Assembly: GCA_902362875.1 (NCBI GenBank)
Contig: CABIYF010000011.1
Span: 6,745 to 70,744, forward strand
Reading direction: 5' to 3'
Source: Eubacteriaceae bacterium
GTDB lineage: Bacteria; Bacillota; Clostridia; Lachnospirales; Lachnospiraceae
Length of the DNA stretch: 64,000 bases
This document shows, one piece after another, positions 37,050-45,308 of this stretch (the first letter of the stretch is position 1; every line of letters starts with the position of its first letter). Below the pieces are notes generated by a model that saw only the letters and a list, made by a program, of their open reading frames with translations, ran no database searches and had not been told where the DNA came from. A program made the position numbers and the translations under genes.

Positions 37050-39125
37050 CTACTTCTCCTTTTCCTGTTTTTGAATTAATTTAATGATATCTTTTGGCTC
37101 TTTTGCCTTCTTTAAAAGCTGCAAGCTTTTTTTATCTTCTATTATGTGATTTAACTGCTCTAACATCTCCAGATGTTTTGTAGGCTCTGGTGTCCCGATC
37201 ATAATGACAACATCTGCCTGCATATATCCACACACGTCTGTTCTCTCTGGCATGGTAAGTAATGATAAACATACTCTGTTTGCTCCATCATCGACTCCAG
37301 CGTGTGCAATGATCACTCCGTCTGCGATCATAATAAATGGTTTATCTGCCTTGATATTATCAATTGCTTTCTGTACATACCCTTCTGTGACATCACCGCG
37401 TGTTACAAGTGGTCTGCCCACTGTACGGATCGCATCTTCCCAAAGAAGTGTATGATCTAATACCTGAATCGTTTCTTCTACTAAAACATCTTTTAATCCA
37501 ATTTGAAATCTTGTCCTTACATTGTTTAATTTCTCATCTTCAATCTCCGGATTCAATGCTGCTGCAAATTCTCTCTTTAATGCTTCCTCATCTATAATAT
37601 CTGCATATTTGCGAACAATATTTAATAAGGTAGAAACATCTAATTTGTGAGGTACGATTCCGACTAATTCTCCCATGACTTTTTCTCTGAATTTAGTCTT
37701 AGATACTTCATCCAGAAATGGCTTCACAACAAACTGTGTCTTTGTCGTCTCAAGTCTTACCATCGTAAATACGAGGTCAAACTTTGTTTCATCATAGGAT
37801 GCAAAATCTCTCATTGACAGACATGCAATGAACTCAATCTCTGGAAATAATTCCTTCAATGTAAAATATAAGAAATTAGATACTGAGATCCCATTCGCAC
37901 ATACTACAACTGCTCGTTTCCTTTGGTCCGGTGTAATTTCAAGAATACCTTCTCTTCGAAGCCATGCTCCAAATAATGCCGTAATATATACAAGCTCTTC
38001 GTCTGGAACTTCAACTCCTAATAATCTTTCTACCGGTCCGATGGATTTCCGCACGACTGCATGAAGTGATGCATATTGTGGGAGGACCATATCCAAAATA
38101 CTTTGTTCGATATGATAATGATACTTCATGCGATAAAATGCTGGCTTGATGTGCTGAAACAATGCTTCTAGCAAGGTTTCTCTTTCATTGATCGTTACAC
38201 AGATCAGATTCTCAAAATTAACGATCACTTCTTCTGAAGCTCTCATCAATTCTTCTTCCTGTGCAGAATCTCTTGTCTGCAGTGTATGGAAATTAGAAAT
38301 CTGAATCTGAGCTGTCAAAAATAATTTTTCTGTCTGCCAGGTAATTCCGTATTCTTTTGCAAACTCAAGCATCACAGAATACTCTTTTGTACCGGCAATA
38401 TGTTGAAATGTCTCTGGAAGCTCCCGAAGAATCCTTTCCTTCTGTGTTCTGATAATGATCAAACACATGATCAAAGGAAGTTCTTTCAGTCTCTCATCTG
38501 TAAAACGAACTTGCAGGCGTTCTTCGATCATTGAGATCTGTTTCTCTACCTGCTCCATCATCTCTTCACTGATCTGACAGATATCCATGATTGTATCTTT
38601 TCCTTTTGGAATCTTTAAGATTCCACGAATTGATGTGACCATCATCTCACGTTTTGCATATTCACTGCCGACTAAGTGATATCCTTCCTGCCGGCTGTAT
38701 AATACTTCCAAATGATATTCTTCTAATCTTTGTTCCAGTTTCTTAAGATCTGTTAGAAATGTATTTTTACTGATTTCTAATTTTGATGTGAAATGATAAA
38801 TTGATAGTTCTTCGCGTACACAAAGAAGCATCAGAAAAATTAAAAGTCCACGTTCTTTATCCGTATAAATATACGTTGTTCCATCTCCAGTGATCTCTTC
38901 TGTCTGATATTGTTCAATGACAGCAACTGGTATGATAAATTTTCCAGTCCTTAACCGCTCGATCTTTGGCATTCCATTGTCCTGCAGATAATCATTGATC
39001 TTCTCGATCGTATAGCTTAGCTGCTTTCTGGATAGCTGTAAAGACGCTTCCACTTCCTTACCCGTGATCGCGGGATTATTCACAATCGTTTTAAGAACTG
39101 TATAACCTCTTTCATCTAAATACAA
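37050..39125 (-). CDS. BglG/Mga-type PTS-regulated transcription activator with EIIB and EIIA domains
   Basis: This 691-residue multidomain regulator has N-terminal helix-turn-helix domains (about 1-150), PRD-like helical domains (about 190-400), an EIIB-galactitol-like domain (about 408-495, with VVVCANGISVSNFLY) and a C-terminal EIIA domain (about 545-690) with a candidate phosphorylated His in IIAHAGVDDG. Such proteins (MtlR/GatR type) activate PTS operons according to the phosphorylation state. It lies inside the operon it probably controls, 2 bases after the upstream end of the aldolase gene in transcription order. Confidence 0.87.
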   Translation of the reverse strand: MYLDERGYTVLKTIVNNPAITGKEVEASLQLSRKQLSYTIEKINDYLQDNGMPKIERLRTGKFIIPVAVIEQYQTEEITGDGTTYIYTDKERGLLIFLMLLCVREELSIYHFTSKLEISKNTFLTDLKKLEQRLEEYHLEVLYSRQEGYHLVGSEYAKREMMVTSIRGILKIPKGKDTIMDICQISEEMMEQVEKQISMIEERLQVRFTDERLKELPLIMCLIIIRTQKERILRELPETFQHIAGTKEYSVMLEFAKEYGITWQTEKLFLTAQIQISNFHTLQTRDSAQEEELMRASEEVIVNFENLICVTINERETLLEALFQHIKPAFYRMKYHYHIEQSILDMVLPQYASLHAVVRKSIGPVERLLGVEVPDEELVYITALFGAWLRREGILEITPDQRKRAVVVCANGISVSNFLYFTLKELFPEIEFIACLSMRDFASYDETKFDLVFTMVRLETTKTQFVVKPFLDEVSKTKFREKVMGELVGIVPHKLDVSTLLNIVRKYADIIDEEALKREFAAALNPEIEDEKLNNVRTRFQIGLKDVLVEETIQVLDHTLLWEDAIRTVGRPLVTRGDVTEGYVQKAIDNIKADKPFIMIADGVIIAHAGVDDGANRVCLSLLTMPERTDVCGYMQADVVIMIGTPEPTKHLEMLEQLNHIIEDKKSLQLLKKAKEPKDIIKLIQKQEKEK

Positions 39126-39164
39126 TGGTGCACCTCTTTCATCAAGTCTATTACTTTAATAAGT

Positions 39165-40163
39165 TTACACTTCAATTCCTGGAGATTTTGCCTCATAATC
39201 AAGCAATTCTTTTAATTCATCATCTAATTTAAGGACAGTCAATGCTGCTCCGTTCATATCAAGAGATGTTACATAATCTCCAATAAATACTTTGTAAACT
39301 GACAATCCCTGTTCTTTCAGGTATTCTTCTACTTCATCATATAGAACGTAAAGTTCCATAACTGGAGTAGCTCCTAATCCAGACATTAAAACTGCAACCT
39401 CTGAACCTTCTTCTGGTTCCATATCATCAATGACTGCCTTAGCCATCTGTCTTGCAATGTCTTTTGCTGGTTTTAAATCCTGGACATTAATACCTGGTTC
39501 TCCATGATGTCCGATTCCAAATTCCATCTTTCCATCTTCAATCTGGAAGTTTGGATGTCCAACTGCCGGAATTGCACATGGACTTAATCCGACACAGATA
39601 CTTCTTGTATTGTCTACGGTTTTCTGTGCTACGTCAATGACTTCATCCAGTGTTCCACCTAAAGCAGCTTTTGCTCCTCCGATCTTCCACATGAACACAC
39701 CACCGGCAATACCATGACGTTTTTCTTTTGTCTCTTTTGGAGAAGATGCAACGTCATCAGTTGCTACTACATATTTTACAGTTACACCCTGTTTCTTTGC
39801 TTTGCGGATCGCCATCTTTACATTCATATTATCCCCGGCATAGTTACCAAATAAACATGCAACTCCCTGCCCGGAATCTACTGACATAAAAGCGTCATAA
39901 AATGCTTGAGCAGAAGGTGAGGAGAAAATCTCACCTACTGCTACTGCATCCATCATATTCTTTCCGACATAGCCAAGAAACGCAGGTTCATGTCCTGATC
40001 CACCACCTGTTACAAGACCAACTTTGCCTTCTACAGGAGCGTTTACATACTGGACAACGCGATCATTTGCTTCTGAACGTTTGATCAGATCTTTATGGGC
40101 TTTTACATACCCTTTTACCATATCTTCTACAATATAATCTGGATCATTTACAAATCTCTGCAT
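39165..40163 (-). CDS. Dihydroxyacetone kinase-type subunit DhaK (copy 2)
   Basis: This 332-residue DhaK has the canonical GGGSGHEPAFLGYVG, FGNYAGDNMNV and the substrate-linking histidine in GHHGEPGINVQ. It lies between the PTS permease and the regulator in the same operon as copy 1. The two copies share the fold but differ around the active site, so they probably act on different sugars while sharing one DhaL. True dihydroxyacetone as substrate is plausible for this one. Confidence 0.88.
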   Translation of the reverse strand: MQRFVNDPDYIVEDMVKGYVKAHKDLIKRSEANDRVVQYVNAPVEGKVGLVTGGGSGHEPAFLGYVGKNMMDAVAVGEIFSSPSAQAFYDAFMSVDSGQGVACLFGNYAGDNMNVKMAIRKAKKQGVTVKYVVATDDVASSPKETKEKRHGIAGGVFMWKIGGAKAALGGTLDEVIDVAQKTVDNTRSICVGLSPCAIPAVGHPNFQIEDGKMEFGIGHHGEPGINVQDLKPAKDIARQMAKAVIDDMEPEEGSEVAVLMSGLGATPVMELYVLYDEVEEYLKEQGLSVYKVFIGDYVTSLDMNGAALTVLKLDDELKELLDYEAKSPGIEV

Positions 40164-40220
40164 AACTGAAACCTCATTTCTTTTTGCTGTCTAATTTTTA
40201 TGTATAATTGAGAATCAATC

Positions 40221-41597
40221 CTAGTTGATCTCTCTTCCTTCTGCTTCTTCTTTTCCAAGGTATTTGTAAAGTGCAACAAAGCATACAACAAAGATCACAC
40301 ATAATACTAATGGTAAGAAGTTTCCATCCATGATCTTAAATACATGGGAGAATGCATATGTCTGGATAGGTCCATCGATAGATGAGCAAGAAATTAATTC
40401 TCCAGCTTTTAATGCAACTGCTCCTGTTGAACGTGCAAGATCAGAGATGAATGGTGCCATGATCGTACCAACCCAAAGGTAAGCTGGTGCAAATAATGTA
40501 ACTAAGATCAACATACGGATGATGTTACCACCTGTTACAAGGAATGCTGCTACTGCGATAGCGTTGTTTACGATACCAGCGAATGGAAGGATTTCGTTTC
40601 CTGGTAAGAACATTGAGAATACTAATGTTACAGGGATAGCCCAGAATACTGCTAACCAGATTTCGTTTGCACCACCCATGAATGGCCAGTCAAGACCTAC
40701 AACTAATGTTCTGTCATCGAATTTCTTGTTCATGAAAGCACTGATAGCTGTTGAGATTGGCTCTAATGCCATCATGAAGTATTTTGAGATTACAGGGAAC
40801 AGTGTTAATGCACATGCAGCCTGAATACCTAATGTTAATGTAGCTGCTACGCTGTAACGAGCAAGTACACCGAAGATGATACCAAGGATGAATCCTAATA
40901 CGTGAGATTCAGCGAAGATACCGATCTTATCTTTTAATGCAGCAGCATCGAAACGTTTGTTTAATGCTGGGATTTTCTTTAATACACAGTCAATTGGGAA
41001 CATGAAGATTGAAGTGAATCCCATTTTATGTGTACATGTTACTCCTGGAATTCCAGAAAGTTTTTCAATACGATACTGATACATATCTGCCATCTTTAAC
41101 TCGAAGATGATCTGGATACCAGCTACGACAAATGCTAATGCGATAGAAGCTGCTGTTCCAAAGTATGGTTTAGATACGGCTGCTACTGCTACACCAGTAA
41201 AGATTTTTCCCCAAACATTCCATAAGTCAGCGTTGAATGTTTTTGTCTTGTTGATGATCAGCATAACAATGTTTAATCCGATCATCAGTGGGAACATTAA
41301 GAATGCGTATGGCCAAGACCAAGCGATTGCTGATAATGTTGTCCAACCACCGTCAACGATTGGTAAGTTGATTCCTGTGTGCGTTAACATTGCCTTTGCA
41401 GCAGGCCCAATAGCTTCAGACATAAATGAAATCAGCATTGACATACCAGTGAAGGCTACACCTAATGTGATACCAGCTGAGATGGCATCTTTAATTTTCA
41501 TTCCTACGATTAATCCTGCGATGATAATGATGATAGGTACGAAGATTGCAGCACCTAATCCCAGGATCCAGTTAATTACATTTCCTAAAACACTCAT
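40221..41597 (-). CDS. gatC: PTS galactitol-family transporter subunit IIC
   Basis: This 458-residue membrane permease of the EIIC-GatC family has about ten to twelve hydrophobic segments. Family-like stretches include GLDWPFMGGANEIW and the N-terminal GMKIKDAISAGITLG. It imports and phosphorylates a polyol or ketose together with the IIB and IIA subunits encoded just upstream. Galactitol is only the family name; the operon lacks tagatose-6-phosphate kinase and galactitol-phosphate dehydrogenase, so another substrate is likely. Confidence 0.88.
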   Translation of the reverse strand: MSVLGNVINWILGLGAAIFVPIIIIIAGLIVGMKIKDAISAGITLGVAFTGMSMLISFMSEAIGPAAKAMLTHTGINLPIVDGGWTTLSAIAWSWPYAFLMFPLMIGLNIVMLIINKTKTFNADLWNVWGKIFTGVAVAAVSKPYFGTAASIALAFVVAGIQIIFELKMADMYQYRIEKLSGIPGVTCTHKMGFTSIFMFPIDCVLKKIPALNKRFDAAALKDKIGIFAESHVLGFILGIIFGVLARYSVAATLTLGIQAACALTLFPVISKYFMMALEPISTAISAFMNKKFDDRTLVVGLDWPFMGGANEIWLAVFWAIPVTLVFSMFLPGNEILPFAGIVNNAIAVAAFLVTGGNIIRMLILVTLFAPAYLWVGTIMAPFISDLARSTGAVALKAGELISCSSIDGPIQTYAFSHVFKIMDGNFLPLVLCVIFVVCFVALYKYLGKEEAEGREIN

Positions 41598-41647
41598 ATA
41601 ATTCTCCTTTTCTCTCTCTCAAAAATCAGTTAAAACTGTTTTGCCCC

Positions 41648-41926
41648 TTATGCGTTAACAGCATCAACTAATTTTTTGAATTCAGCATCCTGTCCAACAC
41701 CTGTTAAAAATGCGATACCATTGATAACTGGGATAGGATATTCTTTTGTTACCTTTGTGATTGCGATGTAAGCACAGCTTCCAGCAATGTAACGGTCTAC
41801 AGATTTGATATCTACTGCTAATACTTCAGCAGGGATATTGTTCTCTTTTAAAAGACGATTAACTTTACTTGCTACTGTCTGAGAAGTTGCTACTCCACTT
41901 CCACATGCTACTACGATCTGTTTCAT
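41648..41926 (-). CDS. gatB: PTS galactitol-family subunit IIB
   Basis: This 92-residue soluble EIIB has the phosphorylated cysteine Cys9 in VVACGSGVATSQ, the usual P-loop of the galactitol/lactose IIB group. It lies between the IIA and IIC genes and hands the phosphate from IIA to the sugar on IIC. Length is typical. Confidence 0.92.
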   Translation of the reverse strand: MKQIVVACGSGVATSQTVASKVNRLLKENNIPAEVLAVDIKSVDRYIAGSCAYIAITKVTKEYPIPVINGIAFLTGVGQDAEFKKLVDAVNA

Positions 41927-41974
41927 TTTAAGACCTTCCTTTCTAAAAAACTTTATTAGTTTTGTTTATTAATC

Positions 41975-42463
41975 TTAAAGACCTTCCATGGAAAGTACTG
42001 CTTCCATGTACTCATCTTCAGTTTTAGCGTTTACTAATTTGTCCATCACTTCTGGTTTCTGGAAGTTTGTTACCAGTACCTGAAGTAATTCAACATGTTC
42101 ATTTCCAGCGTTTGGATCATCATGTCCACCAAGAAATCCAAGCATGAAGATGAATTTTACATCATGCTGAACATCGTTGTTTGCCATCTCGCACCATTTG
42201 ATCGGATTCTTTAATCTTGTACATGCGATAAATGGTTTGATGATATTTTCTGGATCTGAATGAGGGATAGCTACCGGATAAGGTTCAACCGGAAGAGCTG
42301 TTGGATAATTTGCTTCTCTTGTTTTGATCGCATCTTTAAAAGTTCCTTTTACATATCCGAGCTCTAAAAGCTTATCTGTCATCTTGTCGAAAAATTCGTC
42401 CTGATCTTTGACTTCCCAGTCAAGCTGGATCAGTTCTCTGTAAATTGTGTCACGGTTTGCCAC
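41975..42463 (-). CDS. gatA: PTS subunit IIA (fructose/mannitol/galactitol type)
   Basis: This 162-residue EIIA domain has the phosphorylated histidine in PVAIPHSDPE. It is the first gene of the eight-gene operon IIA-IIB-IIC-dhaK2-regulator-aldolase-dhaK1-dhaL. A promoter with TATAAT lies about 80 bases upstream. Length and motif are normal for the family. Confidence 0.9.
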   Translation of the reverse strand: MANRDTIYRELIQLDWEVKDQDEFFDKMTDKLLELGYVKGTFKDAIKTREANYPTALPVEPYPVAIPHSDPENIIKPFIACTRLKNPIKWCEMANNDVQHDVKFIFMLGFLGGHDDPNAGNEHVELLQVLVTNFQKPEVMDKLVNAKTEDEYMEAVLSMEGL

Positions 42464-42542
42464 GATTTATCACTCTCCTTTTATTATTCCGGGCAGGTTG
42501 TTTACTTTGTCTCGTAAGCTTCGTTCCTTACCTGTTGATTTC

Positions 42543-42571
42543 ATTATAGGACAGTATTTCTATCAATACAA
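42543..42571 (-). promoter_or_regulatory. Promoter of the PTS operon
   Basis: On the minus strand a weak -35 TTGTAT (42566-42571), a 17-base spacer and a perfect TATAAT (42543-42548) stand 80 bases before the IIA start. The weak -35 box fits a promoter that needs an activator. The gene-free stretch 42464-42886 also holds a hairpin at 42601-42627 and a terminator at 42796-42856. Confidence 0.65.
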
Positions 42572-42600
42572 TTCTCATTGGGTTCAAAAAATGGAGCATT

Positions 42601-42627
42601 GGTTGCTCATTCCTGTGATGAGCAACC
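42601..42627. promoter_or_regulatory. Perfect inverted repeat upstream of the PTS promoter
   Basis: GGTTGCTCAT, 7 bases, ATGAGCAACC, then TTTTT on the plus strand. It stands 30 bases upstream of the PTS -35 box, so it could be the binding site of the PRD regulator. It could also be a terminator. An extra GAGCAT precedes it. Confidence 0.5.
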
Positions 42628-42795
42628 TTTTTGCTTAACGTTGCACAATTATAAAAATTTTATAAACTAATGATAAATATCGCATAAAATCAAGGTTTTT
42701 CAGGGGTATTTTTTAGATATTTTTACAATTATCTGACAATTATTTTTGATTTTTCATGGTGCAATTTGTTATTTTTGCTATTTTGCGCAATGTGT

Positions 42796-42856
42796 AAAAA
42801 AAAGAGAACGTTATACTTTTCAGCACTTGTAATATACTAAAAAATATAACACTCTC
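42796..42856 (-). terminator. Terminator of the DUF1858 gene
   Basis: GAGAGTGTTATA pairs with TATAACGTTCTC (10 of 12 bases) on the minus strand, followed by eight T. It lies 31 bases after the DUF1858 stop codon. Confidence 0.75.
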
Positions 42857-42886
42857 TTGATCTCTGATCTCGTTTTGAGCTATCGA

Positions 42887-43093
42887 TTATGCTTCTTTTG
42901 TCTGAGCATATTCGTTTAATCTTCCAAGCAGTTCTTCTAAATCCATTCCATGAACATAAGCTGCCTGTTCAATGCTTTCACCCTGAGATGATGGGCATCC
43001 AACACATCCCATTCCAGATGCCATAAGGATTGCTGCGTAGTTTGGATCTAATGCGATTAAATCTGCGATGATCATATCTTTTGAAATTGCCAT
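42887..43093 (-). CDS. DUF1858 domain protein (redox-disulfide type)
   Basis: This 68-residue protein has the DUF1858 fold and the paired cysteines in GMGCVGCPSSQGE, typical of small proteins found with hybrid-cluster and iron-sulfur enzymes. The start at 43093 follows GGAGG. It stands alone, divergent from a ferredoxin gene, which fits a redox role, but the precise function of the family is not known. Confidence 0.88.
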   Translation of the reverse strand: MAISKDMIIADLIALDPNYAAILMASGMGCVGCPSSQGESIEQAAYVHGMDLEELLGRLNEYAQTKEA

Positions 43094-43269
43094 TTCGTTT
43101 ATTCCTCCGTAAATATTAATAAATAGTATTTTTAGAAAACTGTCATCTTGTAACAACGTTTTCTAAAATAGTTTAGACTAACATTCATAGTATAATACAT
43201 TATTATTCAAGTGTCAAAATATTTTAGTTCTCATTATTGTTAAAAATACAACAAATACAACAAAATCAC

Positions 43270-43298
43270 TTGATATTCTTTCCTAAGTATATTAAAAT
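43270..43298 (+). promoter_or_regulatory. Promoter of the ferredoxin gene
   Basis: TTGATA (43270-43275), 17 bases and TAAAAT (43293-43298) precede the ferredoxin gene. The leader then carries a small GC-rich hairpin, GCGGGTTTTGCCCGC (43311-43325), and an AGGAGG ribosome site. Confidence 0.7.
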
Positions 43299-43364
43299 AA
43301 ACTTGGTCGAGCGGGTTTTGCCCGCTACTAATGATTATACTATTTATATAAGGAGGATATAACT

Positions 43365-43535
43365 ATGGCATATGTAATTTCAGACGCTTGTATTTCTTGT
43401 GGAGCTTGCGAAGGAACTTGCCCAGCAGGAGCTATCAGCGAAGGAGACGGACAGTACGTAATCGATGCAGATACATGCATGGAATGTGGAGCTTGCGCAG
43501 ACGGATGTCCAGCAGGAGCTATCAGCCAGGAATAA
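43365..43535 (+). CDS. 2[4Fe-4S] ferredoxin
   Basis: This 56-residue clostridial-type ferredoxin has two CxxCxxCxxxCP motifs: CISCGACEGTCP and CMECGACADGCP. Each is followed by AGAIS. It is a low-potential electron carrier for hydrogenases, pyruvate:ferredoxin oxidoreductase, butyryl-CoA electron bifurcation or Rnf. AGGAGG precedes the start by 8 bases. Codon use (GGA, GCA, many C-ending codons) looks adapted for high expression. A strong hairpin terminator follows. Confidence 0.97.
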   Translation: MAYVISDACISCGACEGTCPAGAISEGDGQYVIDADTCMECGACADGCPAGAISQE

Positions 43536-43568
43536 TTTCCAGGTAACGTATATTGTTCAAACATCAAG

Positions 43569-43599
43569 AAAGAGATGCATTTTTATGCATCTCTTTTTT
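43569..43599. terminator. Bidirectional terminator of ferredoxin and the kinase gene
   Basis: AAAGAGATGCAT, TTTT loop, ATGCATCTCTTTTTT. It ends ferredoxin transcription on the plus strand. The stop codon of the kinase gene on the minus strand (43583-43585) lies inside its loop, so the last codons of that gene are part of the hairpin. Confidence 0.85.
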
Positions 43600-44563
43600 G
43601 TTCCATATATTCTCTTACCTGCTTTGATGTTGGAAGTGATTCGATCGCTCCTGGTGTAGCAATCGACAAGGCTGCTGTATAATTCGCTATGGACAGAACT
43701 TTCCCTACAGAATCATCCGTACAGATTCTTGTACAAAATGCCCCGATAAATGCATCTCCTGCTGCTCTTGGATCAACCAGTTCTACATCTTCGACTGCTT
43801 TCTTATAATAAAATCTCTCTGGTGTGTTCATGATCACACCTTTCTCACCCAGTGTCACAAGAACCGTTGGAACTCCACGTCCACGGATCACTGCCGATGC
43901 AACCCTTGCTTCGTCCAGATTAAATCTTGTCCAGTCTCTCTTCCAATCACTATGAATTTTGATCCCTGTCATTGATTTAGCCGCCTGTTCATTGACGATC
44001 AAATATGTAATATACTGCATAAATTCCTTTGATAATTTCTTTACTGGTGTCGGATTGAGTACAACATCCACCTGATGTTCATACGCATATCTCGCAACTT
44101 CTTCATTGACTTCCATCGGTATCGCATTCTGCAGGACTACCAGATCATATTTTCCTATCTCATCTTCCAGATAACGAATCTCATCTACTGTGACTGCCAT
44201 GCATGCTCCTGGCACGATGATCGATCTTTTCTTTACTTTCTGTCCAGGAACTGTCTCTAGTAATACGATAGAAGAACCTGTTGGCAGTGTATCATCATAT
44301 AATATCTGTTCTGTGTGTACACCTGCTTCTTTGCATACTTTGATCAGTTCTTTCCCATCCTGATCTCTTCCGATCTTGCCGATCAGTGTGACATCTGCCC
44401 CTAATCTCGCCATCTGTACCGCCTGATTCGCACCTTTGCCGCCAGGTGATTTCTGGATATCTTCTCCCATGACAGTCTGTCCTTCTTCTGGTATCACTCT
44501 TGTTTCAATCCCATGATTCATCATAAGACTTCCGACTACCAGAATCTTTGGTCGTTTGTTCAT
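43583..44563 (-). CDS. rbsK: Ribokinase-like (PfkB family) sugar kinase
   Basis: This 326-residue PfkB kinase has the substrate-side GGKGANQAVQMARLGADV and the anion-hole/catalytic base motif DPRAAGDAFIGAF. The overall pattern is closest to ribokinase, phosphorylating ribose (or another pentose or nucleoside) with ATP. The start at 44563 has GAGG upstream; a GTG 15 bases earlier is less likely. Its coding end runs into the shared terminator. It is monocistronic with no ribose transporter nearby, so the substrate remains tentative. Confidence 0.85.
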   Translation of the reverse strand: MNKRPKILVVGSLMMNHGIETRVIPEEGQTVMGEDIQKSPGGKGANQAVQMARLGADVTLIGKIGRDQDGKELIKVCKEAGVHTEQILYDDTLPTGSSIVLLETVPGQKVKKRSIIVPGACMAVTVDEIRYLEDEIGKYDLVVLQNAIPMEVNEEVARYAYEHQVDVVLNPTPVKKLSKEFMQYITYLIVNEQAAKSMTGIKIHSDWKRDWTRFNLDEARVASAVIRGRGVPTVLVTLGEKGVIMNTPERFYYKKAVEDVELVDPRAAGDAFIGAFCTRICTDDSVGKVLSIANYTAALSIATPGAIESLPTSKQVREYMEQKRDA

Positions 44564-44660
44564 ATTTGAATTCCTCACTCTATATATTAACTCTCAATTT
44601 GTTGAAATCAGAGCTCATAAACTCATTATAATATTGTCTGAATCCAAATACAATCGCAAC

Positions 44661-45194
44661 TTATTTTTCTTTTCGTTTTCTTCGAAAAAATCTTTTTTTC
44701 TCTCTGGATGCCGCAATTTCTTCTCTTGCTTTCTGCTGATTTCTGATCAGTTCATCAAGTTTTTTAAACCGTTGCTCTTCTTCAGATTCTCGCAGTCTGA
44801 ATTGATAATCAACTTCTTTTGCCACCCTGTCTGATACTTTAGAACTGATCTGATCTGCAATATAATCTTTCTGCTCAAGAATTGCCTGCCCCATGATCTT
44901 TACAAGTACTTTTTGAAACTCTCTCATCTTCTCTGACGCATCTATCTGTTTTTCTGCCGGAAATGGAATGATATTTCCGGAAAGTTTTTGCTTGATCTCC
45001 TCACTGTCTAATCCTTGATTCTTAAGATCACGAATCTGTTCAAAAGTGTGAATCTCCTTTTCTCCATAATAACGATAACCTTTTTCATTTCTTGGTATTA
45101 CAAGTGAAAATTCTTCTTCCCATGTCCTAAGATTATATGTTTCAAGACCTAATTGTCTGGCCGCTTCTGATATCATACGTCTTTTTTCTCTCAT
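44661..45194 (-). CDS. MerR-like DNA-binding protein with coiled coil
   Basis: This 177-residue protein has an N-terminal MerR-type winged helix (about 5-70, with SEAARQLGLETYNLRTWEEE and GYRYYGEKEI) and a long charged C-terminal helix ending in a very basic tail. There is no metal-binding or effector domain, so it resembles RacA-like or chromosome-associated MerR proteins more than a classic activator. The start at 45194 follows GGAAGGG. Its role is unknown. Confidence 0.75.
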   Translation of the reverse strand: MREKRRMISEAARQLGLETYNLRTWEEEFSLVIPRNEKGYRYYGEKEIHTFEQIRDLKNQGLDSEEIKQKLSGNIIPFPAEKQIDASEKMREFQKVLVKIMGQAILEQKDYIADQISSKVSDRVAKEVDYQFRLRESEEEQRFKKLDELIRNQQKAREEIAASREKKRFFRRKRKEK

Positions 45195-45250
45195 ATTTCC
45201 CTTCCTTTCCTCCCCTTCATTATAAGGTTTCAAAAGGATTCAAAACAAGA

Positions 45251-45278
45251 AAAACCGTCCTCTAAAAGATGACGGTTT
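45251..45278 (-). terminator. Terminator of recD2
   Basis: AAACCGTC pairs with GACGGTTT over an 11-base loop, followed on the minus strand by TTTCTTGTTTTG. It lies about 30 bases after the recD2 stop codon. Confidence 0.7.
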
Positions 45279-45308
45279 CCTACATTATTCTCTTTATTTT
45301 TCGCACAT

